Made by a program: the position numbers and the translations under genes | In this document: one piece after another, positions 1 to 11,133 of the stretch | How positions within the stretch are numbered: position 1 is the stretch's first letter | Layout of the letters: each line of letters begins with the position of its first letter | Assembly: GCA_020002185.1 (NCBI GenBank) | Contig: CM034531.1 | Coordinates: forward strand, 81,673,360-81,737,359 | Length of the DNA: 64,000 nucleotides | Origin: Paraescarpia echinospica | Lineage: Eukaryota > Annelida > Polychaeta > Sabellida > Siboglinidae | Reading direction: 5' to 3' | The notes under the pieces: generated by a model | What the model saw: only the letters and a program-made list of their open reading frames with translations | Databases searched by the model: none | Told to the model about the DNA's origin: nothing

Positions 1-10
1 GGGCATCGAG
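1..10 (+). CDS. PLAC8-like gene, copy A: 3' end of an exon cut by the window edge
   Basis: The first ten bases end in codons for Gly-Ile-Glu and are followed at once by a strong donor (gtacgt). Joined to the exon at 1375 in phase 0 they give GIE-GSFIND, the usual KxGIxGSxxND junction of PLAC8-domain proteins. In copy B the matching exon reads on upstream as PCFIAIVRKDIRHKKGIN, which supports the assignment. Only the exon tail is inside the window. The call rests on family resemblance plus conserved phase. Confidence 0.6.
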
Positions 11-1167
11 GTACGTATCCTTTTAAACAGACGCATTCGACGTGGTTGTGGTCGCTCTAATGTTGACGTCGTTGGACTTCTAGTCGTTTTTTTTCTCAAA
101 GTCGTTCCAATAAAAGTACTGCGATACTAATATATATATATATATATTATGAGCAGTTTATATGTTTTGGTAACCGGTGCGTGAAAACATGCATGTCAAG
201 CTAAGTCGTTTGCGAACACCCGACGTCGTCTTCTGTCATTCATTGTTGACCAACTCTCGTCGGTGCGCTGTCCGACTATTTACGACACTTTCAACCATAT
301 CAAATTGATTAAATTCGCAAGACAGAATTCGTTTTTTTGTAGAAAAACGACCGTGCGTTGCTTGCCATAGCGTGCTGAGTCGTCGCCCTAAGTATGCTGC
401 GAGGGCCGTTGACATCAGTCAAATTGAGACAATATAAAAAATGGGTGATCGCACATCCAAACGTAGTTCTATGACGTTCATTTCGGGCATATGAAGTAAA
501 CACAAATCAACTGCTGCTGAAAGATTGCTTCCGAGTAATGACCATCATACAATATGCAGTATCTATGTAGCATGAATTGTTAAACACCCACAGCATGTTT
601 GGGCGTTACGATGCGTCCTACGATGCCGAGAAACCACAGACAGACCATATGTAAAGAACCAGCGCATCGGCCAAAACGTTATGTTTTATCGCATCTTCAC
701 TAACATTTCTGCTGAAATTAGGTACTTGCTAAGTTGCTTCGTCGTGTTGACACCATGAAATTAGTTTATATAATAATATTCGTGTGCATTTGGAGCCTAT
801 GTACAACAAATGATTTAGGTCTATTACGGTATAGACATTCGGAATATCGCACCTACCTATCGTTTAAAAATGCGTTTATCTCAAAGTGTTCCAAACACGC
901 CTATTCCTCCATGTATATACTGTTAATCTGTGAATAGGTGTTGTTTGGCACTTTTGGCACTTGTTCATGTTGTCTGTTTGTCGTATCGGCGTAGATCAGG
1001 TAACGACTGACGCGTTCCGCCATTGTTTGATACAGATACCGACACTGACCATTTATTGCCATGATCAACTTGTATAAACTATATGTCAATTAGGAATGGG
1101 TTTTGGCGTTGTGCATTCAGCCACAGAAATCATACTACATACAACTAAATAGTATTACCGCCTATAT

Positions 1168-1308
1168 CGCATGCAACACACATGCGTGCAACACACATGC
1201 ATGCAACACGCATGCATGCAACACACATGCATGCAACACATGCATGACACACACATTCTTGCAACACACTTGCATGCAACACACATGCATGCAATACACA
1301 TGCATGTA
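1168..1308. repeat. 15-bp minisatellite (ATGCATGCAACACAC type)
   Basis: About nine imperfect copies of a 15-bp unit lie in the intron just before the PLAC8-like exon at 1375. The unit is rich in ATGCATGC palindromes. A shorter version sits at the same place in copy B, so the array predates the duplication and has changed length since. The ORFs through it are low-complexity and not genes. Confidence 0.85.
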
Positions 1309-1374
1309 GTGCGTTTCGTTGTTGCCGATGAATCAGCCAATCAACCCATGAATATTTGTCTTCGTCTCTTGCAG

Positions 1375-1443
1375 GGGTCGTTCATCAATGATATCGTCAT
1401 GTCGTGCTTCTGTGGTCTATGCGTCATTGTACAAATGGGACAG
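1375..1443 (+). CDS. PLAC8-like gene, copy A: internal coding exon
   Basis: The exon is 69 nt, phase 0 at both ends, with a pyrimidine-rich acceptor (ttcgtctcttgcag) and a gtaatg donor. It encodes 23 residues beginning GSFIND and containing SCFCGLCVIVQMGQ. This is the second half of a PLAC8 (onzin/cornifelin-like) domain: GSxxND, then a Cys cluster, then xxQMxx. PLAC8 proteins are small Cys-rich proteins of about 100-120 residues with roles in membrane association, cell size or metal handling in plants and animals; the role here is unknown. Copy B has the same exon with CCPC where this copy has CGLC, and CCPC is closer to the family pattern. Confidence 0.72.
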
Positions 1444-2694
1444 GTAATGTGACATCATGTATACACGGCTTAAGTGGTAATGACAAAAACACGATTAGTT
1501 ACCAATCGCATGTCGAAAGGTACAGAGTTTAAGTGTCATCGTAAAACACGTTATATCTTCATACAATTTACATACGCAAACTAACATATACCCAGTCCAT
1601 ATGTAAATGAGTGAACCATAGTGTTTAAATATAATGTAACTGTTGTCTGCTACTTTGAGTATTTCATGTCCTGTTTACTTTTCTTGCTGAGCAACGAGAT
1701 CGATATTCATAAACATAACATTATGTTGAAAAAGTATTTTTTTTTATGTTTGGTCGGTTTGGTCGGTCAGCGTCTTAGAATATACGCTTTATATTACAGA
1801 ACGAGATGTTTTGATAAAAAACACGATCAGAAATAAATAAAAGTCTGTTGCGAAAAGTTATTTCACAAACCAAATTGTGAAGTCGATGACTCGATATCAG
1901 GTTTGGGAGAGAGAGGCTGGCAGCACGCTAGCATGCGGGTACAAATCAATATGTGTTCGATAACACAAAGTGATTTCAGTGCGTCTTTGCAAGTGCACTG
2001 AACTGTAAACACGAGAGCGGGAACGTCGAATGCCATGAGCTAAGAACTATATTTCAAAACATGTTTATACACATGTCCAAAATCTCAAGGTGGTATAAGT
2101 TTACTAATTAGTTTGATATGATTTATGGATGTATTCGCTATTATAAGTCTAGTCAAAATTAGTCAACGCGGATATATTTGTCATGCAACAAATGCTATAA
2201 TGACTAAGTTGGCAAGCAACACGTTTGGCAGTCGTGTTGTATCGCCTGATTAACCTACGCTGTGACAACAGAGTCGCGATGATTATAACATTTATAGATC
2301 GATTAATGATGCATGCCCCGACCACGCCGGCCAAAATATGCGGCTATTCAGACTTTTCTGACCACGTGGGATACCAGCACCTGAAACTATCAACAACTGG
2401 TTGTCATAAGCCGGGTCACGGTAAACAATGGTATCCAATGATCGAGGCGGCGTAAATAACTGATTAGACGCAATCTATTGATCCGGTCATTGTGGTCGGT
2501 CGGTGCACACGATCGTGTTTGTAGAGTAAGCTGTCACGGCACTACTTCGTGGGCACTGTATATAAAGTTGCTAGGCACAGTTGCTAGGTGTTCGCCAATG
2601 TTTGTTCGACCCAATCTTAACGATTCGTTTCGAGCGGTAGAACGAGCTACTCGTCTGGGCACGCCCGGTCAGCCGCAGCGGTGTCTTTTGTCAG

Positions 2695-4541
2695 TGTACA
2701 AACAGGGGTATCGCCTCTCAAACAAAATGGAATCCTACACTCAAAACCTAAAGCCAAAGCGGAGATACTAAATCAGCAGTTTCAATCAGTCTTTACAGAT
2801 GACCCATCTCCCCAAGTAACCAAACTACCCAATCCAACACTACCAGAAATGCCAGAAATATAAATTACACAAGCTGGTGTACTAAAACTCCTACAAAATC
2901 TTTAACCTTATAAAGCACAAGGACCAGACAACATCAACCCAAGAATTCTAAAAGAATTGACTTGAAATTGCGCCATCGCTAACTTTAATCTTTCAGAAGT
3001 CATATGCTACAGGAAAAGTCCCCACAAACTGGCTAAAAGCAAATGTCTCACCTATTTTCAAGAATGGTCAAAAATACATAGTTTCAAATTATAGGCCCAT
3101 TTCCCTGACATGCATAGCATCAAAACTAATGGAACATGTCTTGGTTAGTAGTATAATGAAACATGCACATTCACACAACATTCTTTATCATCTTCAACAT
3201 GGCTTTCGCTCCCAAGTATCTTGCGAGACACAGCTTATTCAGTTCATACATGACTTAGTTACCCATATGCAGTCTAGCACGCAAACGGATGTCATAGTGA
3301 TGGATTTCTCTAAAGCATTTGATAAGGTCAGCCATAAAAAACTGATTTACAAACTCCATCACTATGACATCCAAGGCAAAACAAATTCCTGGATTCGATC
3401 ATTTTTATCGAACAGAACTCAAAGAGTCATGATAGAGGGCGAGGCCTCCTCTGAGGTACCCGTAACATCAGGAGTACCACAAGGCTCTGTATTTGGCCCT
3501 TGTCTATTCCTCTTTTACATAAATGACATCCCAGACAATATTACATCTACAGTTAGACGTTTAGCTGATGACACCATAATGTATATAGCCCTTAAGCCTA
3601 AGAAAAATACAGCTGTGCTCCAGGAAGATCTTCACAAACTTGGAAAATGGGCCATAACCTGGAACATGGAATTAAATCTTAAAAAATGCCATGTCATACC
3701 TGTAACAAGAAACAAAACTGTCATTAACAATCCATACATGATTCATGGTCAAACACTAGAAACTGTTTCACAGGTAAAATATCTTGGTATAACCATAACC
3801 TCAGATCTCCGGTGGAATGCCCACATAAATAACGTTTGTCTAAAAGCAAATAGATCACTAGGCTTCCTCCGCAGAAATCTCAAAGTTCCGTCAATTCAAA
3901 TAAAAACTCAGGCCTACTTCACCTTTGTCAGACCCATCGTGGAGAACACCTGTACTGTCTGGGATCCATATACCCTTACACAAATAAACAAACTAGAAAT
4001 GATTCAACGCCGTGCAGCCCGATATGTCTTATATCGCCACCACGATACCTCCAGTGTAACATACATGCTCCAGACATAAGGATGGAGATCCCTATCAGAC
4101 AGAAGAATCGATGCAAAACTATGTATGATGTACAAGATAGCAAATGGCCTAGTGGGTATACCAGCAAACCAATACCTTATTCCTGTAAATATAGTCACTA
4201 GAAAACAACATTCCTTACCTTACCTTATCCCTCAATCCAGATGCAACTACCACTTGTATTCTTTTTTCCCCAGTACCATTCGACTTTGGAATTCCCTCCC
4301 TCAATATATTGTAAATCAAAACAGTCTGGATGCGTTTAAAAGCAACATCCAGACTTTGCACTACCCGATGTGTTAGACGTTAACAAGTTCTTCTGCACGT
4401 ATTTATGTTTATTTACACGATAATTTGTGTTCTTATATATTGCACTCTAAAAACAAACAAAAAATTCCAGTTCGCCTGACTTGCCACGGCACCGCCTGTA
4501 TCCTCAGCATGTTGAGGCTAGGCGTGTATTGGAAGAAGAAG
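2695..4541 (+). mobile_element. 5'-truncated jockey/CR1-like LINE with (GAA)n tail
   Basis: The element starts in ORF2 before the reverse transcriptase. Visible RT blocks are DFSKAFDKVSHKKL, SGVPQGSVFGPCLF and LADDTIMY (normally FADD), then the usual C-terminal region ending WNSLPQYIVNQNSLDAF. The ORF is open from 3129 to 4079, is stopped by TAA at 4077-4079, and continues in frame to 4376; the part before 3129 has several stops. The 3' end runs through a CCTCAGCATGTTGAGG palindrome into GGAAGAAGAAG. Copy B at 18203/18204 lacks the whole segment and shows the empty site. I see no clear target-site duplication. A close relative is on the minus strand at 15703-16838. Confidence 0.9.
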
Positions 4542-5458
4542 AGTAACCACGCACGGAACAATTTCTTTGAAGAGATTGGTATTTCGTAAAAACGTTTCCC
4601 GTAAAAAAGACATCATATGTCTACCATTAGCTCTGTAAATTGTACGTTTTTTCAAATGAGATACGATTTGTTAATTTGTAGCGTTTGCGTAAAATTGTGG
4701 CCCTAATTTTATGATTTTACGTCACTACTGGGTTTTTGCATGGAATATAATAATTATTATCCACACTATATAAACAGTAACTTTATTAGTGTCAGATCCT
4801 GGTCGCGGTGCAACGGCTCGACATAGAACTATCCAGCACACAGTATTGAGTTATCGTACAAATCCTCCTGTACGCACGCCGTATGCACTATACACCACAC
4901 CTGCCAGGGAGTAAAGTCTAAAGCACCTCGAGCAGTCCAGTCGTAATGATTGGATATCGCGCTATATAAGAGCTTACTTATTACTATATTTTTGAAATAC
5001 GATTAATTTGAAATTTAACCATATACGATTATGCTTATAGTACTTTTTATTGAAACATAACTAAGTGTTGGATCGAGTATATATATATATATATATATAT
5101 AAATTCCGCCAATAATATCGATGTCAAACATTAAAATAGCTTGGCGCTCTAATAATAAGCACGATAGGCTCTCTCCTGATACGTGCGTACATTTTGTTGT
5201 ACAGACATATATCTGCGATAATACATGTCGAGAACTCATCGATCCATATAGTATATTACCTGGCGGCGTCAGGGCTTTGATGACGATTCGTAGCATATAA
5301 CGAAAAAAACGGCTTCAGTCTACTCGCCTATCAGCCTCGTCCAAACTGTTTTCTCCAAGTGTCAGCTTGACCCGACAAGACAAGATAATATTATCATCAC
5401 CGGTAGTAGCAATAGCACATTAATAAATGCATAATGTCAGAACATCGTGTACTTAATA

Positions 5459-6328
5459 CTCCGGATTTATATCACCATTCTTACAAACTAGAAGTATTAT
5501 GTCACCAGCAATGTATCATGTACTAATAATATAGTTATTAATACAAAATAAATTATGAATAAAAGAACGGGGTGTTCTTTGTAATGAAAGTTATAATAAT
5601 TTGCAATATAATAAGACTTTTGCAAAGGCTATTGGAAGATTAGACGATGTCCGAGAACAGCCCTATTAACAATGTTCCATTCCAACGCACAACACGCCAC
5701 GGTCTGTGGCGGTCGCTGGAAACGTGATTTAATCTGCTGCTACCAATGGTTACTTCGTATAGTTACCATAGCATCGTTGTCGCCGCTGTACGTAGCTAAT
5801 TGGCAAATGGAACTTTACGAATAACCAGTCTATAGCTTGGTGATTAGATTGTTTCACAACCTCTGTGCACCAAACTTCGGTATATATCCATGATATTATA
5901 TATGCTATTCAATTAAACTATGTATTACCAAGTGAGAAATAAACAAAGCAAACTACAAAGCAATATAAAATAACATAAAACATTTACAAATGAAATTGGT
6001 GGAAGATTGAAGTGTAGTACTTATTAATCACAAGGTTAGTTGACGAATATTTTTGTTAGCCTCAACTTAAACGGTTCGTTCTCATACAAGAGTTTCCTCT
6101 TTAGTAAGACACACGCGACAGAGTACATACTTTTAGCAGCACTAGAAGTGGATTCTAACTTCATTTACTCGGACGCTGTTTATAACACAATATATAGTTA
6201 AATAGAAAGGAGAGTACTTTATATTTGTATACTAAAACATATTTTGTGTCGTATTCATAGCAAAATGTGCGACATAAAATACATTGCTTTAAATATCTTA
6301 AGAAAACAAAGCGGGACTGTTACATACT
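5459..6328. other. Non-coding stretch, no feature recognised
   Basis: AT-rich DNA to the right of the duplication. I see no ORF with family resemblance, no long inverted or tandem repeat and no tRNA-like sequence. If the exon at 8847 belongs to the PLAC8-like gene, this is intron. Confidence 0.5.
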
Positions 6329-6583
6329 TAGTCTCGCTTAACCGACTCTTGCCTGGCTGCGTGACTTCGCCAGGAAGATAGTCTGGCCCTGAATGGCTAT
6401 ACTGAATGTTACCCGCTAGATAGCAACACTGGTATACTCATGAATTAAACCGTCATCAATTTATCAAGTTATACGTGACGTATTGTCAGGATTTGCCGTG
6501 TTTTAATAATTATTAGTCCCGCTTAACCGACTCTCGCCTGGCTGCGTGACTTCGCCAGGAAGATAGTCTGACTCAGAATCGCG
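6329..6583. repeat. Pair of about 68-bp direct repeats
   Basis: A block beginning TCCCGCTTAACCGACTC at about 6515 repeats one at about 6330 (CTCGCTTAACCGACTC). Both continue through CTGGCTGCGTGACTTCGCCAGGAAG in two pieces and into ATAGTCTG, with only a few differences. Roughly 115 bp separate the copies. They could be terminal repeats of a small element or a local duplication. Confidence 0.7.
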
Positions 6584-6755
6584 TTTTGACGGCTCACTGC
6601 CAGATAGCACATCTATCCACCAGAATGTTTATATATTAGGCCCTATGTATGTTTTCAATAACAAAATGAAATTACGAAATAGTGCCCGAAATACTATTAT
6701 ACCAAATAAAATGAATATTTTACTAAATGAACACAAACAAAAGTTTCGCGTACTC

Positions 6756-6832
6756 TGCGGGATTCGAACCGAGGACCCTAAAAATAGTTGCGATACACGC
6801 TCTCGACTTATAGCCACCAAGATCAGCACGTT
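6756..6832 (-). repeat. tRNA-derived SINE-like fragment
   Basis: On the minus strand there is an A-box-like TGGCTATAAGTCG followed about 35 nt later by the B-box GGTTCGAATCC. The arms do not fold into a convincing tRNA, so a SINE head or tRNA pseudogene is more likely than a working tRNA. Confidence 0.4.
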
Positions 6833-7610
6833 TTGGTTGTACTTTGGCGACTACATGTATTGGTTAGCAGTCCGACCGTTGCGCGAGACATCGATTGGAC
6901 TTTGTTTAATTAAATGTGTCCTTGTTTGGTATTTATATCATGCTTATTCACACTTAGTCTTTTGTTTCTTTTGTTATGCTCGAGCATAAGCAAAGAACGT
7001 CAATACGGAATCTTCGACAGCCACGACAGCTGCCACCTAGTGAATGCATGTGATTAAAAGGCACTAAACTACGAAAAACAGTTTAATGTCGGTTTATTTT
7101 GTGTGTGACATATTTCAATATACGTTTAATGTTAAATAGTTGTCATAGTATAGTATTATCTGATACAAATGTATCCTTATTTAATTTGTTATTTCACAGT
7201 TGGCCTGAGAGCCAATCATCGTCTCTACCCGAATCTGGGGGTAAAGTCCCCTACCGGTAACATTGGCTTGAGCTTAATAATCTAGGCCGCAGTGATGGGA
7301 CAATGCTCTGCCACCACACGGCGCCTGGATAATCGAGGCTATTACATACTTTTAATGTGATTATGTCTGGCCTGCAACGAGTGACAAAACTGTCAATTAC
7401 AGCACTAGACACCATAAAGTCTATAAAGCTTAACACCAACTAATACTCGCCGTTGTGTACTGCCGTGCTGCTGACAAGAAATCATTTAGCAGGTGGAACC
7501 ATCCTCGCAAGCCAGGGTTGTTTGCCATGCAAAACTAGCCCTGGCTCATCCCCTATGCGAAGTGCGGAAGTTAGCTGAGTCAAACTAGTAATTGACTTCG
7601 CCAGTCGCGA

Positions 7611-7672
7611 CTGCATCACACGCGAGAACAGCGCAAATACCCGCCCCAATTTGAAGACGTATAATTAAACGA
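7611..7672. repeat. Dispersed repeat, partner near 20236-20300
   Basis: The run GCATCACACGCGAGAACAG, then CGCAAATACCCGCCCC and a few more bases, recurs with small changes near 20238. Outside it the flanks differ. It is a fragment of an unidentified dispersed element. Confidence 0.6.
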
Positions 7673-7911
7673 CTTCTGAGAATCCCAATATAATGACCCG
7701 TTCGCCCATTAGCACGAGCCGCTGAGCGGTATTGTGTATTCGGATAATTGCTTCTACTTCCTAAACATTGAATGTAACACGAGCCATGGTTGGTTGAAAT
7801 TAGTTTTATTATGACCACCTGACCTGCCTACATCCACTGATCTAATGAGCGATTTCATAGGCTGAGCTTAAATTCAGAGTTTCGCAAAGCGATCAGCTGC
7901 TGGAGGGTACT

Positions 7912-8366
7912 GGGGTAAGACCACATTAAGGATTCGTCCGCCATTACCAACCGAAAGAGTGCCCTTGAAAATACCATTTTGGTGGCATGTGTGAATTGTT
8001 TTCGAGCACTTTGGCATGGCACATGTCAGTCCAGTGAATACTAAATGTACTACTACATTATATCTTTCACGAGGTAGCAATAAACATACGCTAGTCGCTC
8101 GCGTATTCACACAGTGGCTATTTTGCAGAACGCACCAATATTTCAAAATCCGTCACCAGATTGGGGCGAAATTGAGGGGTGTCAGGTTTGGGTTGATTTT
8201 TCTGAAAACTGAGGTATGAGAATTTTACGAGTTTTCCATAGCACTTGTGTCAATGGAGGTTAAATATGCTGTGAAATTTGCAAGAAATTTTTTCGTCAAA
8301 TTTAGCAGGAAATGAAGGAAACGTTATAATGGCCGCCTATGTAAAATTTAAATGTGGTCTTACCCC
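7912..8366. mobile_element. MITE-like element with 16-bp terminal inverted repeats
   Basis: The left end GGGGTAAGACCACATT is matched in reverse complement at the right end (AATGTGGTCTTACCCC, 8351-8366). TACT directly precedes the left end and directly follows the right end, fitting a 4-bp target duplication. The 455-bp interior has no transposase-like ORF, so it is non-autonomous. I cannot name the superfamily. Confidence 0.65.
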
Positions 8367-8846
8367 TACTGCTGGCTGGCACTGACGTAATCAGCAGCAC
8401 CGAACCCTGGCGCGCGAGGATGGGTGGAACAGTTACTCTGCCTTCTGTTATAATTACACCCGTGTGTATAATGTAAGCATAAATCATAGTCTACCCGTCT
8501 AGGTATGTGCATGAATGGAACGAATTAGATTCGGCGTAGATGCCAGTCATTAACGTTAATGCGTTTAAAACAAAGAAAACATTAATTTTGTAAGAAAAAG
8601 TCAGACGTTACGACAGAAATAGACACAGCATTATAATGTCGTCTTTCCCCGGGGCATAACAGGCGAGGAGTTTGTTGCTTCGGTGACAATGGTCTCCGCG
8701 AACTAACGATTGTTCAAAGGGGACAGCACACATTGACATATGCATGTCTATTGATAAGCATGTATTATAAACATTATGACCCGATGCTTAGCATGCCACA
8801 ACATTGAGCGCTGTTATTTGCATTCCTGTGTGTTCTTCGTTCACAG

Positions 8847-8891
8847 GAAGTGGGAGGCGGCGCGCAGGCGCAGAGCATTGACCGCGCATAA
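8847..8891 (+). CDS. Candidate last coding exon of PLAC8-like copy A
   Basis: A good pyrimidine tract and acceptor (gtgtgttcttcgttcacag) lead into a phase-0 stretch encoding EVGGGAQAQSIDRA and then TAA. Joined to the exon ending at 1443 this gives QMGQ-EV..., the way PLAC8 domains end (Q-x-x-x-E). It would close the protein at about the family's usual length. The surroundings are GC- and CpG-rich unlike the flanks, and AATAAA occurs at 9129-9134. The intron would be 7.4 kb. No counterpart exists near copy B, because the duplication stops at 19140. A different frame of the same stretch stays open longer but resembles nothing. Confidence 0.38.
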   Translation, partial: EVGGGAQAQSIDRA

Positions 8892-8969
8892 GACAAGGGA
8901 CGAGCTGAAAGATAAAGTAGCACTGTCTTGTTGGCCGTATCTGGTGTCGCCGTTACTGGCACCGCCCAG

Positions 8970-9044
8970 ACACGGTGGAACGAGTGCGGTGTTTACACGG
9001 TGTTACGAGTGCGGTGTTTACACGGTGTAACGAATGCGGTGTTT
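8970..9044. repeat. 25-bp minisatellite, three copies
   Basis: Three imperfect copies of a unit reading ACGAGTGCGGTGTTTACACG plus five bases lie just 3' of the GC-rich candidate exon. Confidence 0.75.
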
Positions 9045-9723
9045 GTGTTTACAATGCGTGGATGGGTGTAATTGCACACATGTTGTAGACCCTCTGTAAA
9101 TATGCAAGATTAGTTATTTTAACTACATAATAAAATGTCAGTAAATTGTGCAAGGTTATCTGTGTTAGATATCGGTCAGCCGATCGATCAATGCCAATAG
9201 ACGTTGTTTGGGAAAACTTGTTCTTCAGCCATGTCCTTGTTTGCACATGTTCTGCTAACATATGTTTATTCTTTTATGGCAGGTGGGGAGATAGTCAGCC
9301 GAACATTATATTTAAGTTTCCATGTATAGGATATCCGAACCATGCTATATTGTGTATATGTTATGGTTGAATGCCTCACAATAATGGTATTACTTGAAAT
9401 GTATTCCATTGTCAGTCTGTTTGATCTGATTGATAAGTTCCCCCGAAGACACACGCGATATGTCAACCAAATTTGGCAATGTGATTTAACAATGTCTGAT
9501 AAGGATTCTTGATGGTTTGGGTCGGATATTGTTTATATCTCCCAATCAAAAATAGTGATATATTTGTATAACAAATTATATTGCATCACACTCATAATAA
9601 AATATGCGACACTGATTTATTGCTTTTGCTTTGATATTTCATTAGTGTCTGTGTGTGTGCGTGCGTGCGTGTGTGCGTGTGTGCGAATGTGTGAAGTGAA
9701 CGTTTAAACGTAATGTTTTAGTC

Positions 9724-9964
9724 CAGTGGTTCTCAATCTGGTTTGAGCGATTACCCATTTTGACAAGGTTGTCCTCTTAGTGAGCCCCAGCCTCATTTCA
9801 ACGGGTTTGCACAGAAATTGTAACATAACCATACAATGGAGAATCACGACGGTCGTAACCGCTAGGGTGTCGTAACCGCTAGGGTGTCGTAACCGCTAGG
9901 GTGTCGTAACCGCTAGGGTGTCGTAACCGCTAGGGTGTCGTCACCTCCAGTTTGAGAACCACTG
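9724..9964. mobile_element. hAT-type MITE (CAGTGGTTCTCAA ends)
   Basis: The left end CAGTGGTTCTCAA and right end TTTGAGAACCACTG form inverted repeats of the type typical of hAT elements. The 8-bp flanks TTTTAGTC and TTTTATAT agree at five positions, so the target duplication is degraded or chance. The 241-bp interior contains a 17-bp tandem array and no coding sequence. Confidence 0.65.
9854..9938. repeat. 17-bp perfect tandem repeat, five copies
   Basis: Five identical copies of CGTAACCGCTAGGGTGT lie inside the hAT-type MITE. Perfect identity implies recent expansion. Each copy contains CTAGGGT, one base from the TTAGGGT of animal telomeres, probably by chance. Confidence 0.9.
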
Positions 9965-10017
9965 TTTTATATAGAGTCTTATAGACCATCAAAATTGGTG
10001 CAAATGTATACTGTGAT

Positions 10018-10458
10018 ATATCCACCCTCTCCCAACACGACACATACAGCCTCTCTCAACACGATACATGCATCCACCCTCTCTCAACACGATACACCTA
10101 CCCTCTCTCAACACGATATATCCACCACCACCGAATACAATACATCCACCCTCTCTCAACACGATACATCCACGCTCTCTCAACACGGTACATCCACCCC
10201 CTCTGAACACGATACATCCACCCTCTCTCAACACGGTACATCCACCCTCTCTCAACACGGTACATCCACCCCCTCTCAACACGATACAACCACACTCTCT
10301 CAACACGATACATCCATCCACTCTGAACACGATACATCCACCCTCTTCCAACACGATACGTCCATACTACTCCAACACGATACGTCCTCCCTCTCTCAAC
10401 ACGATATGTCCACCCTCTCTCAACACGATACGTCCACCCTCTCTCAACACGACATACC
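10018..10458. repeat. 25-bp minisatellite, about 17 copies
   Basis: Imperfect units of the type CTCTCTCAACACGATACATCC plus ACC fill this segment. Both strands have long low-complexity ORFs because stops are rare in the unit; I regard these as artefacts. Confidence 0.9.
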
Positions 10459-11133
10459 CACTTAGCAGTTCAAACTGTGATTGCCACAACTAAACAACAG
10501 TATCACGTAAATTGTATATGATGTTATCCGCGTGGTAGGTAAGTCAACCGTCTGCAATGGCTTCCGGTCCTCCTCGATCTTGGTGGACCGGAAGATGGAA
10601 TGACGTAATTCATCGTCGTCGGACCCAAACTAACTAACAGCTGATCAAAGGTTAGCATCACACAGATCAGACCTTAAAGCGTACTTAAAGTTATGCAGTT
10701 ACTTGGCGTCACGTGTTTGCGTAAACGCCTATGTTCGCTTATATTAAACAAATCACGTCATTTCCCAAGACAATCATCTTAGCGTTAAGAATGTTCTTAG
10801 CCGCTTCATGAAACCAGCCCCTGATTCGTAAGCACATTAACCACCTGGTTGCGGAACTACTTATACTCACGCTCTCATCACCTCTAGACTGGACACGGCC
10901 TCAACAAATCACAACTACAACGACTCCGGCGACTACAAAACACTGCGGCCACACTGTATCTAAGCCTAACTTGAATACATTGTCATCGACATCGTAACTA
11001 GGTAAGGCACGGTGTGTCATTGTGTGTTAACAAATATAACTAACTATAACCTAAACAATCTTGCGTAAATTCTACACAGAAAAGTCTTTTCAAAGACTAT
11101 ATAAAACTATTTTGAACATAAATAAATTCTGAT
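10459..11133. other. Stretch upstream of CR1 ORF1; probable 5' UTR in its right part
   Basis: No coding sequence is recognised. The few hundred bases before 11134 probably belong to the 5' UTR of the CR1 element, but I cannot place its 5' end without another copy to compare. Confidence 0.4.

Larger units (their letters stand above)
1..5458. repeat. Segmental duplication, copy A (partner 16966-19140)
   Basis: Blocks 11-88, about 772-1690, about 2425-2694 and 4542-5458 match 16971-17048, 17047-17937, 17938-18203 and 18204-19140 in the same order and orientation, with very high identity by eye. Copy A has extra DNA at about 89-771, 1690-2425 and 2695-4541. The last is a LINE insertion; the other two could be insertions here or deletions in copy B. 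The block includes an (AT)n run at 5079-5101, longer in copy B. Apart from the PLAC8-like exon, the LINE and short repeats, I see no gene in it. Confidence 0.9.

Noticed and set aside
1168..1340. CRISPR-like array with palindromic ATGCATGC units
   Set aside because: Units are contiguous without spacers, in a eukaryotic intron; an ordinary minisatellite.
1690..1740. Exon reading EIDIHKHNIMLKK as the next PLAC8-like exon
   Set aside because: The acceptor (ttgctgag) is weak, the frame does not join in phase 0, and there is no good donor or in-phase stop; 8847-8891 fits better.
9854..9938. Interstitial telomere repeat
   Set aside because: CTAGGGT appears once per 17-bp unit, not as (TTAGGG)n; similarity is probably chance.
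9989..10493. Thr/Ser/Pro-rich and Gly/Cys-rich ORFs at 10 kb
   Set aside because: Translations of a 25-bp minisatellite on both strands; no start context or domain.
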